Part shown: positions 8,802 to 17,545 of the stretch, piece after piece
How positions within the stretch are numbered: the stretch's first letter is position 1
Layout of the letters: each line of letters begins with the position of its first letter
NCBI GenBank assembly: GCA_902601455.1
Contig: CACKNC010000001.1
Span: 96,240-160,239 of the forward strand
Direction: 5' to 3'
From: an uncultured Alphaproteobacteria bacterium
Lineage (GTDB): Bacteria > Pseudomonadota > Alphaproteobacteria > HIMB59 > GCA-002718135
Length of the DNA stretch: 64,000 nucleotides
Position numbers and translations under genes: made by a program
Notes under the pieces: model-generated
Seen by the model: the letters and a program-made list of their open reading frames with translations, nothing else
Databases searched by the model: none
Told to the model about the DNA's origin: nothing

Positions 8802-9375
8802 AATTGTAAATAAAAAAAAAGAATTAAGAAGAAAATTAATTGATAAAAGATCCTTAATAAAAAAAAATGAAACTCTTGGATTTAATAAAGATGCTTTTTA
8901 TAAATTAATCGAAAAAATTGAATTAAATAAAGTCGATTGTGTCGGAAGTTTTTTTTCAATTCGTTCGGAGATATCAACTAATCAGTTAAATAAAGAAATC
9001 CTTGCTATGAAAAAAAAATTAGCATTTCCTATAATCGAGAAAAATTCAGAAACACTCATATTTAAAACAACTAATTCTTATAAGAATTTAAAAATGGGTA
9101 AATTTAATATACCAGAGCCATCAAATGATAATAAAGAAATAATACCTCAACTTTTTTTTGTACCTTGTTTAGGTTTTGATCTCAGAGGTTATAGAATTGG
9201 ATATGGTGGAGGTTTTTATGACAAAACTTTTGAAAAATTAAAAAAATTAAATTTAGTATTCCATACTGTAGGATTTGCTTATGATGATCAAAAACAAAAT
9301 AAATTACCCATTGAAAAATTTGATTATAAATTAGATTTTGTTTTGACTGAAAAACAACTATACGCTTTCCTATGA
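8791..9375 (+). CDS. fau: 5-formyltetrahydrofolate cyclo-ligase
   Basis: ATP-dependent enzyme converting 5-formyl-THF to 5,10-methenyl-THF. The diagnostic motif near the C-terminus is FVPCLGFDLRGYRIGYGGGFYD, with KKKELRRKLIDKR at the N-terminus. The ORF track begins at 8740, but the family N-terminus matches the ATG at 8791 (MINEIVNKKKELR), giving 194 residues, the normal size, and an 11-base overlap with zapA. It is part of the DUF4164-zapA-fau-ymdB run. Confidence 0.9.
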   Translation: MINEIVNKKKELRRKLIDKRSLIKKNETLGFNKDAFYKLIEKIELNKVDCVGSFFSIRSEISTNQLNKEILAMKKKLAFPIIEKNSETLIFKTTNSYKNLKMGKFNIPEPSNDNKEIIPQLFFVPCLGFDLRGYRIGYGGGFYDKTFEKLKKLNLVFHTVGFAYDDQKQNKLPIEKFDYKLDFVLTEKQLYAFL

Positions 9376-10160
9376 AAATAGTTTTTATTGGTGATATAGT
9401 TGGGAAGGAAGCAAGAGAAGTTCTAATAAAAAAAATACCTGATATTAAATCTAGATATGAAACTGATGTATTTATAGTAAATGCAGAAAACTCAGCTGGT
9501 GGATATGGATTAACAAAAAAAATAGCAATTCAGCTTTTAGATGCTGGTGTAGATATTATTACTTTAGGAAATCATGCTTGGGATCAAAAAGAAATGCTAT
9601 CTTACATAGAAGAGTGTCCTAAAATAGTAAGAGCTTTGAATTATCCTGAAGGAGTTCCTGGAAAGGGATATTATGAGTTAGAGCTTAATGATGGAAGAAA
9701 GATAATAATAATTCAAGTTATGCTTAGATTATTTATGGGTCTTTTCTTAGATGATCCATTTAGTGTAACTAAAAAATATTTACAAAAAGAAAAACTTGGA
9801 ACTACAACTAATGCAATTTTAATTGATATGCACGGAGAAACCACTTCTGAAAAAAATGCCTTTGGTCATTTTTTTGATGGAAAAGTATCAGCTATCTTAG
9901 GAACACACACACATATCCCTACAGCAGATGCTAAAATTCTTGGTGGGGGCACCGCTTATCAAACAGATGTAGGAATGACAGGAGATTATAATTCTGTAAT
10001 AGGAATGGATAAAGCAAACCCAATTCATGGGTTTGTAAAAGGTTATAGGGCTGAAGGTAGATTTTTTCCAGCTGATGAAAAAATAACTATATGTGGTGTA
10101 TTTATTGAAACAGATGATAAGACAGGTTTATCTATAAAAATTGAACCTTTTCAAATTTGA
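9372..10160 (+). CDS. ymdB: YmdB family metallophosphoesterase (TIGR00282)
   Basis: Calcineurin-like phosphodiesterase of 262 residues. Metal-binding motifs are FIGDIVGK at the N-terminus, NAENSAGGYG near 38, TLGNHAWDQ near 66, and GTHTHIPTADA near 177; the conserved TDVGMTGDYNSVIG follows. Characterised relatives (Bacillus YmdB) hydrolyse 2',3'- or 3',5'-cyclic nucleotides; the substrate here is unknown. It starts with an ATGA overlap on the cyclo-ligase gene. Confidence 0.92.
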   Translation: MKIVFIGDIVGKEAREVLIKKIPDIKSRYETDVFIVNAENSAGGYGLTKKIAIQLLDAGVDIITLGNHAWDQKEMLSYIEECPKIVRALNYPEGVPGKGYYELELNDGRKIIIIQVMLRLFMGLFLDDPFSVTKKYLQKEKLGTTTNAILIDMHGETTSEKNAFGHFFDGKVSAILGTHTHIPTADAKILGGGTAYQTDVGMTGDYNSVIGMDKANPIHGFVKGYRAEGRFFPADEKITICGVFIETDDKTGLSIKIEPFQI

Positions 10161-10237
10161 AATTTTACATATATTGGCCACAATATTCATATATTTAATC
10201 TCTTTACCGATCACGAATAAAATATTTATAAAGAACT

Positions 10238-10987
10238 ATGGCAGGTCATTCAAAATTTAAAAATATTATGCATCGCAAGGGTGCTCAAGATAAGAAAAGG
10301 GCAAAAATTTTTTCTAGACTAGGAAGGGAAATTTCTGTTGCTGTTAAAGAGGGAGGTCCAGATCCTGAAAAAAATATTAGATTAAGATCTGCTGTTGGTT
10401 CAGCTAAATCCTTAAACATGCCAAAAGATAACATTGAAAGAGCTATTAAAAAAGGCGAAGGTAACGACCCTGATAGTAATTATGAAGAAGTTAGATATGA
10501 AGGATATGGCCCTGACGGTGTTGCGATAATTGTTGAGGCATTAACAAATAATAAAAATAGAACTGCAGCAGAAGTAAGATCTACTTTTAGTAAATATGGA
10601 GGTAATCTTGGGGAAACAGGAAGTGTTAGCTTTGGTTTTAAAAGGTTAGGCACTATAATATTGAATAAAAGTAATATTAATGAAGAAGAGCTTTTTGATT
10701 TCATTGTTGAAAATGGATCAGAAGATTATGAGCTTAATGATGACGAATATAATATTTATTGTGATCAAAAAATCCTTCATCAGCTTAATCAAAAAATCAT
10801 AGAAAAATTTGGCCAAACTAACTTTACAGGCTTAATTTGGAAAAGTGAAAACGAAATTACCGTGTCAAAAGATAAAGCAGATACGTTATTTAAATTATTA
10901 AATATATTAGAAGAAAATGAAGACGTTCAAGCAGTTTCATCAAATTTTGATGTTAGTGATGAAGTGTTGGCTTCTTTAACAGCATAG
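10238..10987 (+). CDS. yebC: YebC/PmpR family translation/transcription factor
   Basis: Protein of 249 residues with the family start MAGHSKFKNIMHRKGAQDKK and the conserved YEGYGPDGVAIIVEALTNN and GGNLGETGSV. The human relative TACO1 and recent bacterial work link the family to relief of ribosome stalling; older work describes it as a DNA-binding regulator. In many Alphaproteobacteria it precedes ruvC-ruvA-ruvB; here it is followed 15 bases later by a small nuclease gene instead. Confidence 0.96.
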   Translation: MAGHSKFKNIMHRKGAQDKKRAKIFSRLGREISVAVKEGGPDPEKNIRLRSAVGSAKSLNMPKDNIERAIKKGEGNDPDSNYEEVRYEGYGPDGVAIIVEALTNNKNRTAAEVRSTFSKYGGNLGETGSVSFGFKRLGTIILNKSNINEEELFDFIVENGSEDYELNDDEYNIYCDQKILHQLNQKIIEKFGQTNFTGLIWKSENEITVSKDKADTLFKLLNILEENEDVQAVSSNFDVSDEVLASLTA

Positions 10988-11002
10988 TGAAAGGAAAAAA
11001 GT

Positions 11003-11326
11003 ATGCCTGATAAAGCTTGGAAAAAAAGAGAGAGAGATGTTGCTCAGTATTTTAATGGCACAAGAACTCCTTTAAGTGGAGGAAATGGAAAAGTAACACG
11101 TGCTGACGTTATTCACGATGATCTTTTTATTGAATGCAAACTAAGAGCTAAACATACTGTTGTTTCACTATGGGATGATACAGCTAAAATTGCTAAAACT
11201 GAGGGAAAAACCCCTGTAATTGCTTTATGTGAAAAAAATAGACCAGGTTTTTGGATAATGGTGCATAGCGATGATCTTAAAAAAATTAAAGATGAAGATC
11301 TTAAAAAAATAAGGGATAGTGAATAA
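11003..11326 (+). CDS. Small PD-(D/E)XK nuclease, Hjc-like Holliday-junction resolvase candidate
   Basis: A 107-residue protein not in an obvious named bacterial family. It has the layout of the PD-(D/E)XK fold as in archaeal Hjc: KKRERDVAQYF (Glu10, Arg11), SGGNGK loop, then RADVIHDDLFIECKLR with Asp35, Glu44 and Lys46. Hjc of Pyrococcus uses Glu9, Asp33, Glu46 and Lys48 in nearly the same spacing. It lies between yebC and tolQ, where ruvCAB and ybgC normally are, and overlaps tolQ by one base (TAATG), with an AAAGGA ribosome-binding site. It could resolve Holliday junctions, or be another phage-derived or housekeeping nuclease; activity is inferred only. Confidence 0.7.
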   Translation: MPDKAWKKRERDVAQYFNGTRTPLSGGNGKVTRADVIHDDLFIECKLRAKHTVVSLWDDTAKIAKTEGKTPVIALCEKNRPGFWIMVHSDDLKKIKDEDLKKIRDSE

Positions 11327-12045
11327 TGGAAGAAGTAAATACTGTTACCAATATAAATTCTGAGAATGTTGATTTCTCTATGTTTGCATTGTTTATGAGT
11401 GCAGACCTTGTAGTAAAATCAGTAATTATTATATTAATTTTAGCTTCAATCTACTCATGGAGTATTATTGTATCCAAACTTCATAGGATGAGACAATTAA
11501 AACAAATGGAAAAAGAATTTGATGAGATATTTTGGTCTGGCAATTCTTTTGAAGATTTATATGAAACTTTAAATTTTAATAAACTCGATCCAAAGTCAAA
11601 AATATTTTGTGCAGCTATTTCTGAATGGAAAAAAAGTAAATCAAATTTTGATGGAGAAATACATTCAAATATATCTTCTTTAAAAGATCGAATGCAAAGA
11701 TCTATGATAGTTACATTTAATAAAGAAACTGAGATAGTAGAGAAAAATTTAACCTTTTTAGCTACATCGGGATCTACCGCGCCATTTATAGGTTTATTTG
11801 GAACTGTTTGGGGTATTATGAATAGTTTCAAATCTATTGCTGTTGCTCAAAATACAAATCTATCAGTTGTTGCACCTGGAATTGCAGAAGCGTTGTTTGC
11901 AACTGCTTTGGGTTTGTTTGTGGCTATACCTGCGGTTGTTGCTTACAATAAAATATCAAGTGATCTATCAAAGTACTTTGTTTCTTTAGAAACATTTATG
12001 GATGAATTTACAACAATATTTTTTAGACAGTTGGAGAAGAAATAA
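11326..12045 (+). CDS. tolQ: TolQ, Tol-Pal motor subunit
   Basis: Inner-membrane proton-channel subunit of 239 residues, homologous to ExbB and MotA, that drives Tol-Pal constriction of the envelope during division. An N-terminal membrane segment (VVKSVIIILILASIYSWSII) is followed by a cytoplasmic part and two further segments, including the conserved GSTAPFIGLFGTVWGIMNSF and ALFATALGLFVAIPAVVAYN. It couples directly to tolR behind it. Confidence 0.96.
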   Translation: MEEVNTVTNINSENVDFSMFALFMSADLVVKSVIIILILASIYSWSIIVSKLHRMRQLKQMEKEFDEIFWSGNSFEDLYETLNFNKLDPKSKIFCAAISEWKKSKSNFDGEIHSNISSLKDRMQRSMIVTFNKETEIVEKNLTFLATSGSTAPFIGLFGTVWGIMNSFKSIAVAQNTNLSVVAPGIAEALFATALGLFVAIPAVVAYNKISSDLSKYFVSLETFMDEFTTIFFRQLEKK

Positions 12046-12046
12046 T

Positions 12047-12478
12047 TTGATTAATTTAAACAGCAACACAGTAAGAAAACGTAAAAGATACTCTCAAATG
12101 AGTGAAATAAATGTTACTCCATTTGTAGATGTTATGCTTGTATTATTAATTGTATTTATGGTTACGGCGCCATTATTGACTGTTGGTATTCCTGTTGATC
12201 TCCCAAAAGTAAAGGCATCAGCACTAACTGATCAAAAAGATCCGCTAGAAATAACTGTTAAAATTGGAGGTGAAGTTTACTTAGGAGAGTCAAGGGTTGA
12301 GGTTGAAAATCTAATACCAAGATTGAACGCAATAACTGAATTAAACAAAGACGCAAGAATATATGTTCGAGGAGATAGAGTCGTAGCATATGGAAGAATA
12401 ATGGAAATCATGTCTTTAGTAAATTCTGCAGGATATATTAAAGTAGCACTTGTTACTCAAAATCCAAAAGATAATTAA
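12047..12478 (+). CDS. tolR: TolR, Tol-Pal motor subunit
   Basis: ExbD/TolR family protein with one N-terminal membrane helix; SEINVTPFVDVMLVLLIVF contains the proton-accepting aspartate. The ORF track starts at 12002, 44 bases inside tolQ, but a TTG at 12047 lies one base after the tolQ stop and is preceded by GGAG at a suitable distance, giving 143 residues and a normal TolR N-terminus. I prefer that start. It works with TolQ to energise TolA. Confidence 0.93.
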   Translation: MINLNSNTVRKRKRYSQMSEINVTPFVDVMLVLLIVFMVTAPLLTVGIPVDLPKVKASALTDQKDPLEITVKIGGEVYLGESRVEVENLIPRLNAITELNKDARIYVRGDRVVAYGRIMEIMSLVNSAGYIKVALVTQNPKDN

Positions 12479-12484
12479 ATTTTA

Positions 12485-13561
12485 ATGCAGTCTTTTTACC
12501 ACAAGGCTTTTAACTATTTCGACAATACTAAGCCATCACATCTTGGAATTTATTTTTCTCTTATTCTTCATTTATCTATTCTATTATTTGCAATTGGCTT
12601 GCCTGATTTTTTTAAACCAAATAAAATACCAATTCCTCAAGTTATCCCAATAGAAATACTAAATATTTCAGATATAACATCATTAGCACCTAAAAAAGAA
12701 GCTTTAGAAATAAATAAAGATAAAACAAAAAATATAAAACAAAAAAAATTTAATTCATCAGAAAATACAGAAATTCAAAAAATAGATTTACAGGAAAAGC
12801 CTAAAAAGAACTTAACCCAAAATAAAAATGTTTCTGATAATCCTGTTAATCCAAAATTTGACACAAAAGAAATTAATATTAAGGAAAAAAAAATAAATAA
12901 CATCAAAGAGGAAAAAACAACTCAAATAGAGAAGCCAGAAACACTTAAAGTCAATAAAATTAGACCAAAACTTAAACCAAAATTGATTGAAAAAAAAGAA
13001 CCAAAAAAAGATATACAAATTGAAAACAAAACAAAACCACAATTAATACAAAATAAAGAAAACAAATTAACTGATAAAGCAAAGCCAGTTGAAAAACCTG
13101 AGCCTGATTTCAACCTTGCGTCAATGCTAAAAGATCTAAGAAACGAAGAAGTTTCTAGAGTTATTGATGAAAATGATATTGATATCGATGAAGATAAATT
13201 GAATAATACTGAAGAAGATAAAGAATTGGAAGCTAATATAGAAATTTCTATTTCAGAAATGGACCTTGTAATACAGCAACTAAGGAGTTGTTTTAATCCT
13301 AGAGCAGGAACTCAAATAGTTGGGAATGAAATGGTTAAAATTAGTGCTGAAATTGATAGAAATGCCAATGTTAAAAAAGATACTGTACAAATTATTGACA
13401 CAAATATAAGTAAAAGTAATCCTTATTATGAGGCAATTACTGAGAGTGCTGTGACAACTTTATATAATCCTTTGTGTTCAAAGTTAAAATTACCTTTAAA
13501 TAAATATGAATCATGGAAATATTTGAAAATAACAATAGATTACAGCTGGATAAAAAACTAA
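12485..13561 (+). CDS. tolA: TolA, envelope-spanning Tol protein
   Basis: Protein of 358 residues with one N-terminal membrane segment (LGIYFSLILHLSILLFAIGL), a long Lys/Glu/Asn-rich periplasmic region (about residues 60-245), and a C-terminal TolA/TonB-like domain beginning near SEMDLVIQQLRSCFNPRAG. It links the TolQR motor to Pal and TolB. The middle region is low-complexity and has the family's biased composition but is not alanine-rich as in E. coli, as expected for an AT-rich genome. Confidence 0.92.
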   Translation: MQSFYHKAFNYFDNTKPSHLGIYFSLILHLSILLFAIGLPDFFKPNKIPIPQVIPIEILNISDITSLAPKKEALEINKDKTKNIKQKKFNSSENTEIQKIDLQEKPKKNLTQNKNVSDNPVNPKFDTKEINIKEKKINNIKEEKTTQIEKPETLKVNKIRPKLKPKLIEKKEPKKDIQIENKTKPQLIQNKENKLTDKAKPVEKPEPDFNLASMLKDLRNEEVSRVIDENDIDIDEDKLNNTEEDKELEANIEISISEMDLVIQQLRSCFNPRAGTQIVGNEMVKISAEIDRNANVKKDTVQIIDTNISKSNPYYEAITESAVTTLYNPLCSKLKLPLNKYESWKYLKITIDYSWIKN

Positions 13562-13569
13562 TTATTAAA

Positions 13570-14883
13570 ATGAAAAATTTATTAATAACTATCATTTGTT
13601 TAATTTCAATAAATGCAAATAGTCTTGAAATTACTTTAAATCAAGGTACTGTAAAACCTACACCAATAGCCATTACAAGTTTACAATCAGCAAATGTATC
13701 ATTAGAAAATCTTGGTAAAAATATATCATCTGTTATTTCAGATAATTTAGAGAGGTCAGGACTATTTATTCCAATTGATAAAAAGGCATTTATACAATCT
13801 GCAGACTCTGTCTCCATCCAACCAAGATTTGAAGATTGGAAAGTATTAAAAGCTCAACATCTAGTAACAGGACGATTAGAATCAGATGGAAGTAAAATTT
13901 CAATTGAGTTTAGATTATTTGATGTTTTTGCTCAAAAACAAATTGTAGGAAAAAAATACCAAACAAGTAAAAATAATTGGAGAAGAGTTTCTCATATTAT
14001 TTCTGATGCAATCTTTCAGCGTGTCACAGGTGAAGGTGGTTTTTTTGACACAAGAATCGTTTATGTTGCAGAGACTGGACCAAAAGATAATAGGCAAAAA
14101 AGATTAGCAATTATGGATCAAGATCAGGCCAATCATCGTTTCTTAACAGATGGATCTTATTTAGTTTTAACTCCAAGATTCTCACCTAACTCACAAAAAA
14201 TTACCTACATGTCATATGTTAAAGCAAATAGCCCAAGGGTTTTTATTTTTGATATTGAAACAGGTCAGCAAGAAATAGTAGGTGAATTTCCAGGAATGAC
14301 ATTTGCTCCTCGTTTTTCACCTGATGGAAGAAAAATTGTTATGTCTTATTCAGATCCAGATGTTGGCAATTCAGAAATTTATATATTGGATCTTCAGACA
14401 AGAACTTCAAAAAGAATTACTAATAACTCTTCTATTGATGTTTCAGGAAGTTTTTCTCCAGATGGGGAAAAAATAGTTTTTAATTCTGATAGAACAGGAA
14501 GAAGGCATTTGTATACTATCCAGTCTAATGGAAAAAATCTTAAAAGAATTAGTCGTGAAGCTGGAAGCTATTATACACCTGTATGGTCCCCAAGAGGTGA
14601 CATGATTGCTTTTACAAAACAAGAAGGTGGACAATTCTATATAGGTGTCATGGAAATTGATGGATCAAACGAAAGAATGATAGCAAAATCTTTTCATGTT
14701 GAAGGTCCTACTTGGTCTCCTAATGGAAGGTATTTGATGTACTTTAAAGAAGAAAGATCATCTAGTGATGGTAGTGGTGGTAATTCAAGTCTTTATTCAA
14801 TAGATTTAACTGGTTATAATGAAAGAAAGATAATAACCCCACTGGGCGGATCAGACCCAGCCTGGTCACCTTTAATGCACTAA
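13570..14883 (+). CDS. tolB: TolB, periplasmic beta-propeller
   Basis: Periplasmic protein that binds Pal and TolA. The ORF track starts at 13513 inside tolA, but the ATG at 13570 gives a proper signal peptide (MKNLLITIICLISINANS), so I use it, for 437 residues. The N-terminal domain is followed by WD40-like PD40 repeats, visible as FSPNSQKITYMS, FSPDGRKIVMSYS, FSPDGEKIVFNSDR, WSPRGDMIAFT and WSPNGRYLMYF. Tol genes before and after confirm the role. Confidence 0.97.
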   Translation: MKNLLITIICLISINANSLEITLNQGTVKPTPIAITSLQSANVSLENLGKNISSVISDNLERSGLFIPIDKKAFIQSADSVSIQPRFEDWKVLKAQHLVTGRLESDGSKISIEFRLFDVFAQKQIVGKKYQTSKNNWRRVSHIISDAIFQRVTGEGGFFDTRIVYVAETGPKDNRQKRLAIMDQDQANHRFLTDGSYLVLTPRFSPNSQKITYMSYVKANSPRVFIFDIETGQQEIVGEFPGMTFAPRFSPDGRKIVMSYSDPDVGNSEIYILDLQTRTSKRITNNSSIDVSGSFSPDGEKIVFNSDRTGRRHLYTIQSNGKNLKRISREAGSYYTPVWSPRGDMIAFTKQEGGQFYIGVMEIDGSNERMIAKSFHVEGPTWSPNGRYLMYFKEERSSSDGSGGNSSLYSIDLTGYNERKIITPLGGSDPAWSPLMH

Positions 14884-14989
14884 TTTTCCTTAAAAAAAAC
14901 TATTTTTATAAAAAAAATATATGAATTAACAAAAAAAATGTTAATTAATCCAAAGTTTTAATGATATTACATTTCGGGAGAGTTTTTAT

Positions 14990-15529
14990 ATGATTATAAG
15001 ATTATTAACAGGCGCACTTTTAGTATTTTTTTTAGCAGCCTGCTCAACTACACCAAAAGATACTGCAGATTCTTCAGGATCAGGCTCTTCGTCAACATCT
15101 ACTGATGTTTCATCAAGTGGTTCAGACTCAAGTTCTGGAAGTGAAAATAGCTCTGAAACAGACTCTATAGAACCTGGATCTCAAGAAGATTTAATTGTAA
15201 ATGTAGGTGATAGAGTATTTTTCAATTACGATAGTTCTGAATTAGACTCTGACGCTCAAGAATTACTTCAAGATCAAGTTGCTTGGTTAAAGCAATATTC
15301 AGATGTGTCAGTAATTATCGAAGGACATTGTGATGAAAGAGGTACAAGAGAATATAACTTAGCACTCGGTGAAAAAAGAGCTCAATCAGTAAAAAATTAT
15401 CTTATAAGTCTTGGAATAGCATCTGATAGAGTCTCAACAATCTCATATGGTAAGGAGAGGCCAGCTGTTGTAGGATCGAATGATGGTGCATGGGCCCAAA
15501 ATAGAAGATCTGTTACTCTTGTAAACTAA
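14990..15529 (+). CDS. pal: Peptidoglycan-associated lipoprotein Pal
   Basis: Outer-membrane lipoprotein of 179 residues. The signal peptide ends in a lipobox (FFLAAC, Cys18), followed by a serine/glycine-rich linker of about 35 residues, longer and more serine-rich than usual, and an OmpA-like domain with VIIEGHCDERGTREYNLALG, which binds diaminopimelate in peptidoglycan. A GGGAG ribosome-binding site precedes the ATG. It is followed by an intrinsic-terminator-like hairpin. Confidence 0.97.
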   Translation: MIIRLLTGALLVFFLAACSTTPKDTADSSGSGSSSTSTDVSSSGSDSSSGSENSSETDSIEPGSQEDLIVNVGDRVFFNYDSSELDSDAQELLQDQVAWLKQYSDVSVIIEGHCDERGTREYNLALGEKRAQSVKNYLISLGIASDRVSTISYGKERPAVVGSNDGAWAQNRRSVTLVN

Positions 15530-15543
15530 GAATTATATATATT

Positions 15544-15579
15544 TAAGGCGCTATATTTTTATTGCGCCTTATTTTAGTC
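15544..15579 (+). terminator. Hairpin after pal, probable terminator or attenuator
   Basis: TAAGGCGC (15544-15551) pairs perfectly with GCGCCTTA (15564-15571) across a 12-base AT loop and is followed by TTTTAG. Such a GC-rich stem stands out in this AT-rich sequence. The following T-run is short, so readthrough into cpoB is likely, giving higher pal than cpoB expression. Confidence 0.6.
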
Positions 15580-15603
15580 TTTAAAAAAAACTATTTAAAT
15601 CAA

Positions 15604-16536
15604 ATGAAAATGAAATATATTTCATTCCTAGTAATTATTTTAATCTTTTCACTTAATAGCTATAAATCTTTTGGAGAAGATGCTCTAACTATTAAGCAAG
15701 AACTGGATCGAATAAGTGAGGAGATAAAAGATTTAAATAAGGCTGTATTTAATAAATCTTTTGAAAGTGATAAAGTTTATTCAATCGATGAAAACAAAGA
15801 TATAGAGAGATTTACTTCAATTGATATAAGAATTTATGATTTAGAGAACGACATTAAAAATCTGACTTTGAATATCGAGGAAATAATATTTAAATTAGAA
15901 GACCTATCAAAAGAGATGGTTTCATTTGAAAATCAACTAATGTTAAAACTTGAAAATATAAAAATTGAGTCACAAGAGTTTATTAGTGATAATGATAATT
16001 TAAAAAATATTAATGATAATGAAATAATTCCTGAAAACACCCTTGGTAAAATTGTTATATCTGGTGATGGCCAAACATCGATAAATACAAATTTATCAAA
16101 ATCTGAAATTAAAACAGAAGAAAAAATTGAGCAAAAGTTAACTAATCTAACTCCTGAAGAGCAGATACAATCTGGGATAGATCAATTAAGAAAGAAAAAT
16201 TATAGTAATTCTAAAGAAATACTTGCAAATTTCATCAAAAATTATCCAGACAATCAACTTTCAGGTTCTGCACATTATTGGTTAGGTAAAATTAATCTTT
16301 TTGAAAAAAATTATAGAGAAGCTGCACTAATATTTGGTGATGGCATTCAAAAATTTCCTAAAAGTATCAAGGCTGCAGAAATGCATTATGAATTGATAAG
16401 ATCATTAAAAGAAATGCAAAAAATTCCAGAAGCTTGTAAAATTCTAAATTTATTAGAAAAAAATTATAAAGGGAGTAAATTCGTAAAAGATCCAGAAAAA
16501 TTTAGAGATAAGTTGGATTGCAAAAATAATACCTAA
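15604..16536 (+). CDS. cpoB: CpoB/YbgF, Tol-Pal associated TPR protein
   Basis: Periplasmic protein that coordinates Tol-Pal with peptidoglycan synthesis. The ORF track uses a TTG at 15562 that lies inside the terminator hairpin; the ATG at 15604 starts a signal-peptide-like MKMKYISFLVIILIFSLNS and is preferred, giving 310 residues. A coiled-coil region (about residues 30-120) is followed by a linker and C-terminal TPR repeats (ANFIKNYPDNQLSGSAHYWL and KFPKSIKAAEMHYEL). Position as the last tol gene agrees. Confidence 0.9.
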   Translation: MKMKYISFLVIILIFSLNSYKSFGEDALTIKQELDRISEEIKDLNKAVFNKSFESDKVYSIDENKDIERFTSIDIRIYDLENDIKNLTLNIEEIIFKLEDLSKEMVSFENQLMLKLENIKIESQEFISDNDNLKNINDNEIIPENTLGKIVISGDGQTSINTNLSKSEIKTEEKIEQKLTNLTPEEQIQSGIDQLRKKNYSNSKEILANFIKNYPDNQLSGSAHYWLGKINLFEKNYREAALIFGDGIQKFPKSIKAAEMHYELIRSLKEMQKIPEACKILNLLEKNYKGSKFVKDPEKFRDKLDCKNNT

Positions 16537-17495
16537 TGTCATTAAATGACAATATTTATCATTCTTTTTTGAAAAACTTACAACATTTTGAAACTCGACC
16601 TCATGTTGCCGTAGCAGTATCTGGTGGACCTGATAGCATGGCCTTAGCATTTATTTTGAGTAAATGGATAAAGTTAAAAAAAGGAAAATTAACAGGCTTG
16701 ATTTTCGACCATGGAATAAGAATTAACTCGAAAGATGAGGCATTTACCGTTAAAAATATGTTAAGGGAAATTAATATAGATTCTACTATTATCAAGCCAA
16801 GTAAAAAAAAAATAATAAAAAAAAATATGGCTAATGCAAGAAATAATAGATTTGAAGGCATTATAAAATTTTGTAAAAAAAAAAATATCCTCCATGTATT
16901 TTTAGGCCATCATTTTGATGATAACCTTGAAACATTTATTATAAGAAAAATTAATGGAAGCAATTTAGATGGATTAGCATCAATCAAAAATATTGCTTAT
17001 TTTAGTAATATACAAATTTTGAGACCTTTTATTGATATTGATAAATCATCTATTTTAAAATTTAATAAAAAAAATAATATTAAATTTATTAATGATCCAA
17101 CAAATAAAGATATTAATTATACTAGAGTAAAAGTAAGAGAATTTTTGCAAAACAAAAAAAATAAATTAGAAGTAAAAAATGATTTTCTTTATTTAAAAAA
17201 ACAAATTCCTGATTATAAAAAAATGATATGGCAAACATTTATTGAATGTCTAATTTGTGCGAGTAGTCATAAAATAAAAATTAGCTTTAGAAAATTAATA
17301 AAATTGGACGATCTAATAATAGAAAAAAATGTATTGTGTCTTCTAAAATTTTTGAGAAAAAAAAAGAATCAAACAAAAAGCTCAAAAATATTGATATTCA
17401 TTGAGGCATTAAAAAAACCTAGTTTTAAAACTTTCAATTTAAGCGGAATAAATATCAGCAAAAATTCGGATTTGCTTATATTTTCTAAAAAATAG
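16536..17495 (+). CDS. tilS: tRNA(Ile)-lysidine synthetase TilS
   Basis: ATP-dependent enzyme that converts C34 of the CAU-anticodon tRNA-Ile to lysidine so that it reads AUA. The P-loop VAVSGGPDSMALAF is near residue 28, and the conserved GHHFDDNLETFIIR lies near 120. At 319 residues it is short: the C-terminal substrate-recognition domain seen in E. coli TilS (432 residues) appears largely missing, as in other streamlined bacteria. It overlaps the cpoB stop by one base. Confidence 0.95.
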   Translation: MSLNDNIYHSFLKNLQHFETRPHVAVAVSGGPDSMALAFILSKWIKLKKGKLTGLIFDHGIRINSKDEAFTVKNMLREINIDSTIIKPSKKKIIKKNMANARNNRFEGIIKFCKKKNILHVFLGHHFDDNLETFIIRKINGSNLDGLASIKNIAYFSNIQILRPFIDIDKSSILKFNKKNNIKFINDPTNKDINYTRVKVREFLQNKKNKLEVKNDFLYLKKQIPDYKKMIWQTFIECLICASSHKIKISFRKLIKLDDLIIEKNVLCLLKFLRKKKNQTKSSKILIFIEALKKPSFKTFNLSGINISKNSDLLIFSKK

Positions 17496-17545
17496 TACAA
17501 AAAGTATTGTGTTTTCTGTTTTAATTCCTATGTATTAATAACTTA

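Noticed and set aside
12812-13113. Phe- and Ser-rich minus-strand ORFs within tolA
   Set aside because: They mirror the Lys/Glu-rich low-complexity region of tolA and have no independent support.
15052-15175. Repetitive serine/glycine codons in pal that look like a short tandem repeat
   Set aside because: They encode the flexible linker behind the lipidated cysteine; the units are irregular and in frame, so this is not a CRISPR or VNTR.
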